From the NCBI GenBank assembly GCA_017591395.1, contig WEDG01000269.1, positions 122,907-186,906 on the forward strand: a stretch of 64,000 nucleotides of DNA. The letters are read 5' to 3'. Shown here one piece after another: positions 63,016-64,000 of this stretch; the stretch's first letter is position 1; every line of letters begins with the position of its first letter. The notes below the pieces were generated by a model. It did not search any database and was not told where the DNA came from. It worked only from the letters and a program-made list of their open reading frames with translations. This DNA is from Schistocephalus solidus (Eukaryota > Platyhelminthes > Cestoda > Diphyllobothriidea > Diphyllobothriidae). The translations under genes were made by a program, and so were the position numbers.

Positions 63016-64000
63016 AAGTGCTTTGTTTCAGTTATACTCCCACACAATAAAAAGTGGCATTTAGCTGTATCTATTATTCTCCGTGTTATTCTTGCAATGA
63101 AAGCGAGCTCCTTGAACTATTTGAAATAGTTGCAGGGATTCAATTTGATGTCAAAATAATATTTGGCGATTTTAATCTACCAGACATAAACTGGCAGGCA
63201 AATTCCTCTCCGCCTAAACTTCAAAAATTGGTCGATACTATTAACTTTTCAAACTTGTCCCAATTGCTTAGTTCAGTAACTAGAAATGACAGCATTTTAG
63301 ATTGAATTTTTACAAATGATGTCCACCCTCTCTTTATGAATTTCCATCGTGATCTACTCACAAGTGATCACGCACTTAATCACTCTTGTTTTCCAGGCTC
63401 CCTTCTAACAAACCCTGAGTTTAAATGCAATAACCTCGACTTTGCTAACACAAACCATGAATACATAAATAAGTTCGTAAACACTCTAGATTGGCAAAGC
63501 ATATTTTCCATTTCGATCCAAACTATTTCCACGAGATATTGCACAGCCCTAAGGAAAAAAAACTTAGTCTTTTTTCCCGCGTAAGATTTTTGATTCATAA
63601 ACAGCCTCTTCTACTGTTCCACATTTTCTCCCAAACAGACTTAAAAAATTACGAAAGCTACTTAACGATCAATCTAAAAGCTCTTTGCCAGTTCACTTAA
63701 GGATTGCAAAGATAATTTAATAAGCATTGAAAGCTAGGATCACGTGAGACAGACATAGGGAGTCTCGGGCACTAAGTGATGCCAATTCATCCAAATCTGT
63801 TGCTCAAATCTTCCATGTTCGGTCATCGGCTAAGCGTCTGAATGTAACTCCGCCCTTACTTGTCTGTAACAAAAATCTCGTAACTGACTATTTGGGCAAA
63901 GCAGAATTGTTAAATTCATTTGTGCCATCCACTTTACCTTTGAAACTAGCCTCACTCCCTCAATCCGTCTTCTTTCAATTTCAAATTCGCATCTAACAAC
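63016..64000 (+). mobile_element. family E EN and linker, plus strand, cut by the window end
   Basis: This is the duplicate of 43528-44510: FSCIYYSPCYSCNESELLEL, IFGDFNLPDINWQANSSPPK, a TGA after NDSILD, then DLLTSDHALNHSCFPGSLLT and the linker SLSVHL-like region in broken frames. The rest lies outside the window. Confidence 0.85.

Larger units (their letters stand above)
60153..64000. repeat. segmental duplication, copy 2 (continues past the window)
   Basis: This block matches 40666-44510. It comprises the minus-strand E unit, the plus-strand E 3' end (to 61998), an A EN fragment on the minus strand (61999-63015) and the E EN and linker on the plus strand (63016 on). The match holds to the last base of the window. 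Confidence 0.9.

Noticed and set aside
1..64000. Possibility of a CRISPR array, bacterial operon or phage
   Set aside because: There are no short regularly spaced repeats, no ribosome-binding-site-linked gene runs and no bacterial gene families. All recognised coding sequences are eukaryotic retroelements.

Overview
This is a transposon-saturated stretch of animal nuclear DNA, almost certainly from a parasitic flatworm. The best fit is a tapeworm of the diphyllobothriid group (Spirometra, Dibothriocephalus or Schistocephalus type). Three things point there: an RTE-type retroelement at 29.2-32.7 kb ending in C2H2 zinc fingers, Penelope-like elements with a C-terminal GIY-YIG nuclease, and several CR1/Jockey-type LINE families of the kind seen in flatworms. 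The species call is inference from recalled family resemblance, not from a search. I see no bacterial operons, rRNA, convincing tRNA or CRISPR array.

Layout. 1-4.2 kb: AT-rich DNA without a recognised gene, apart from a possible 40-codon membrane-protein gene with a 35-nt intron (3495-3652, minus). 4.25-8.2 kb: two Penelope-like elements (PLEs) in opposite orientation, the plus one carrying a nested PLE 3' fragment with a 12-bp target-site duplication. Each of the three PLE 3' ends carries a hammerhead-ribozyme-like fold. 8.2-14.3 kb: AT-rich, nothing recognised. 14.3-29.2 kb: fragments of LINE families that I call A, D, E, F and G, including a 1.94-kb composite block in tandem duplicate. 29.2-32.7 kb: the RTE element. 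32.7-33.4 kb: GC-rich DNA with two diverged repeat modules. 33.7-49 kb: more E, A, F and D pieces, including the most complete A copy (37.76-40.67 kb) and an E copy with a second E 3' end inside it. 49.15-57.0 kb: the most complete F element, split by a G element on the opposite strand that keeps a 450-codon reverse transcriptase frame. 57.5-60 kb: a G-like 3' end and unannotated DNA. 60.15 kb to the end: a near-identical copy of 40.67-44.51 kb.

How the parts work together. Families A, D, E, F and G share the LINE plan ORF1, then AP-type endonuclease (EN), then reverse transcriptase (RT), then a 3' UTR with a short-repeat tail. The window mostly records their insertion, nesting, truncation and recombination. 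At least ten copies of the E 3' UTR are present in both orientations, and several large rearrangement boundaries fall at E 3' ends. Almost every coding region is broken by stops or frameshifts. No element is demonstrably active, and no host gene is firmly identified. Element boundaries were found by comparing copies by eye and are good to roughly 5-30 bases.
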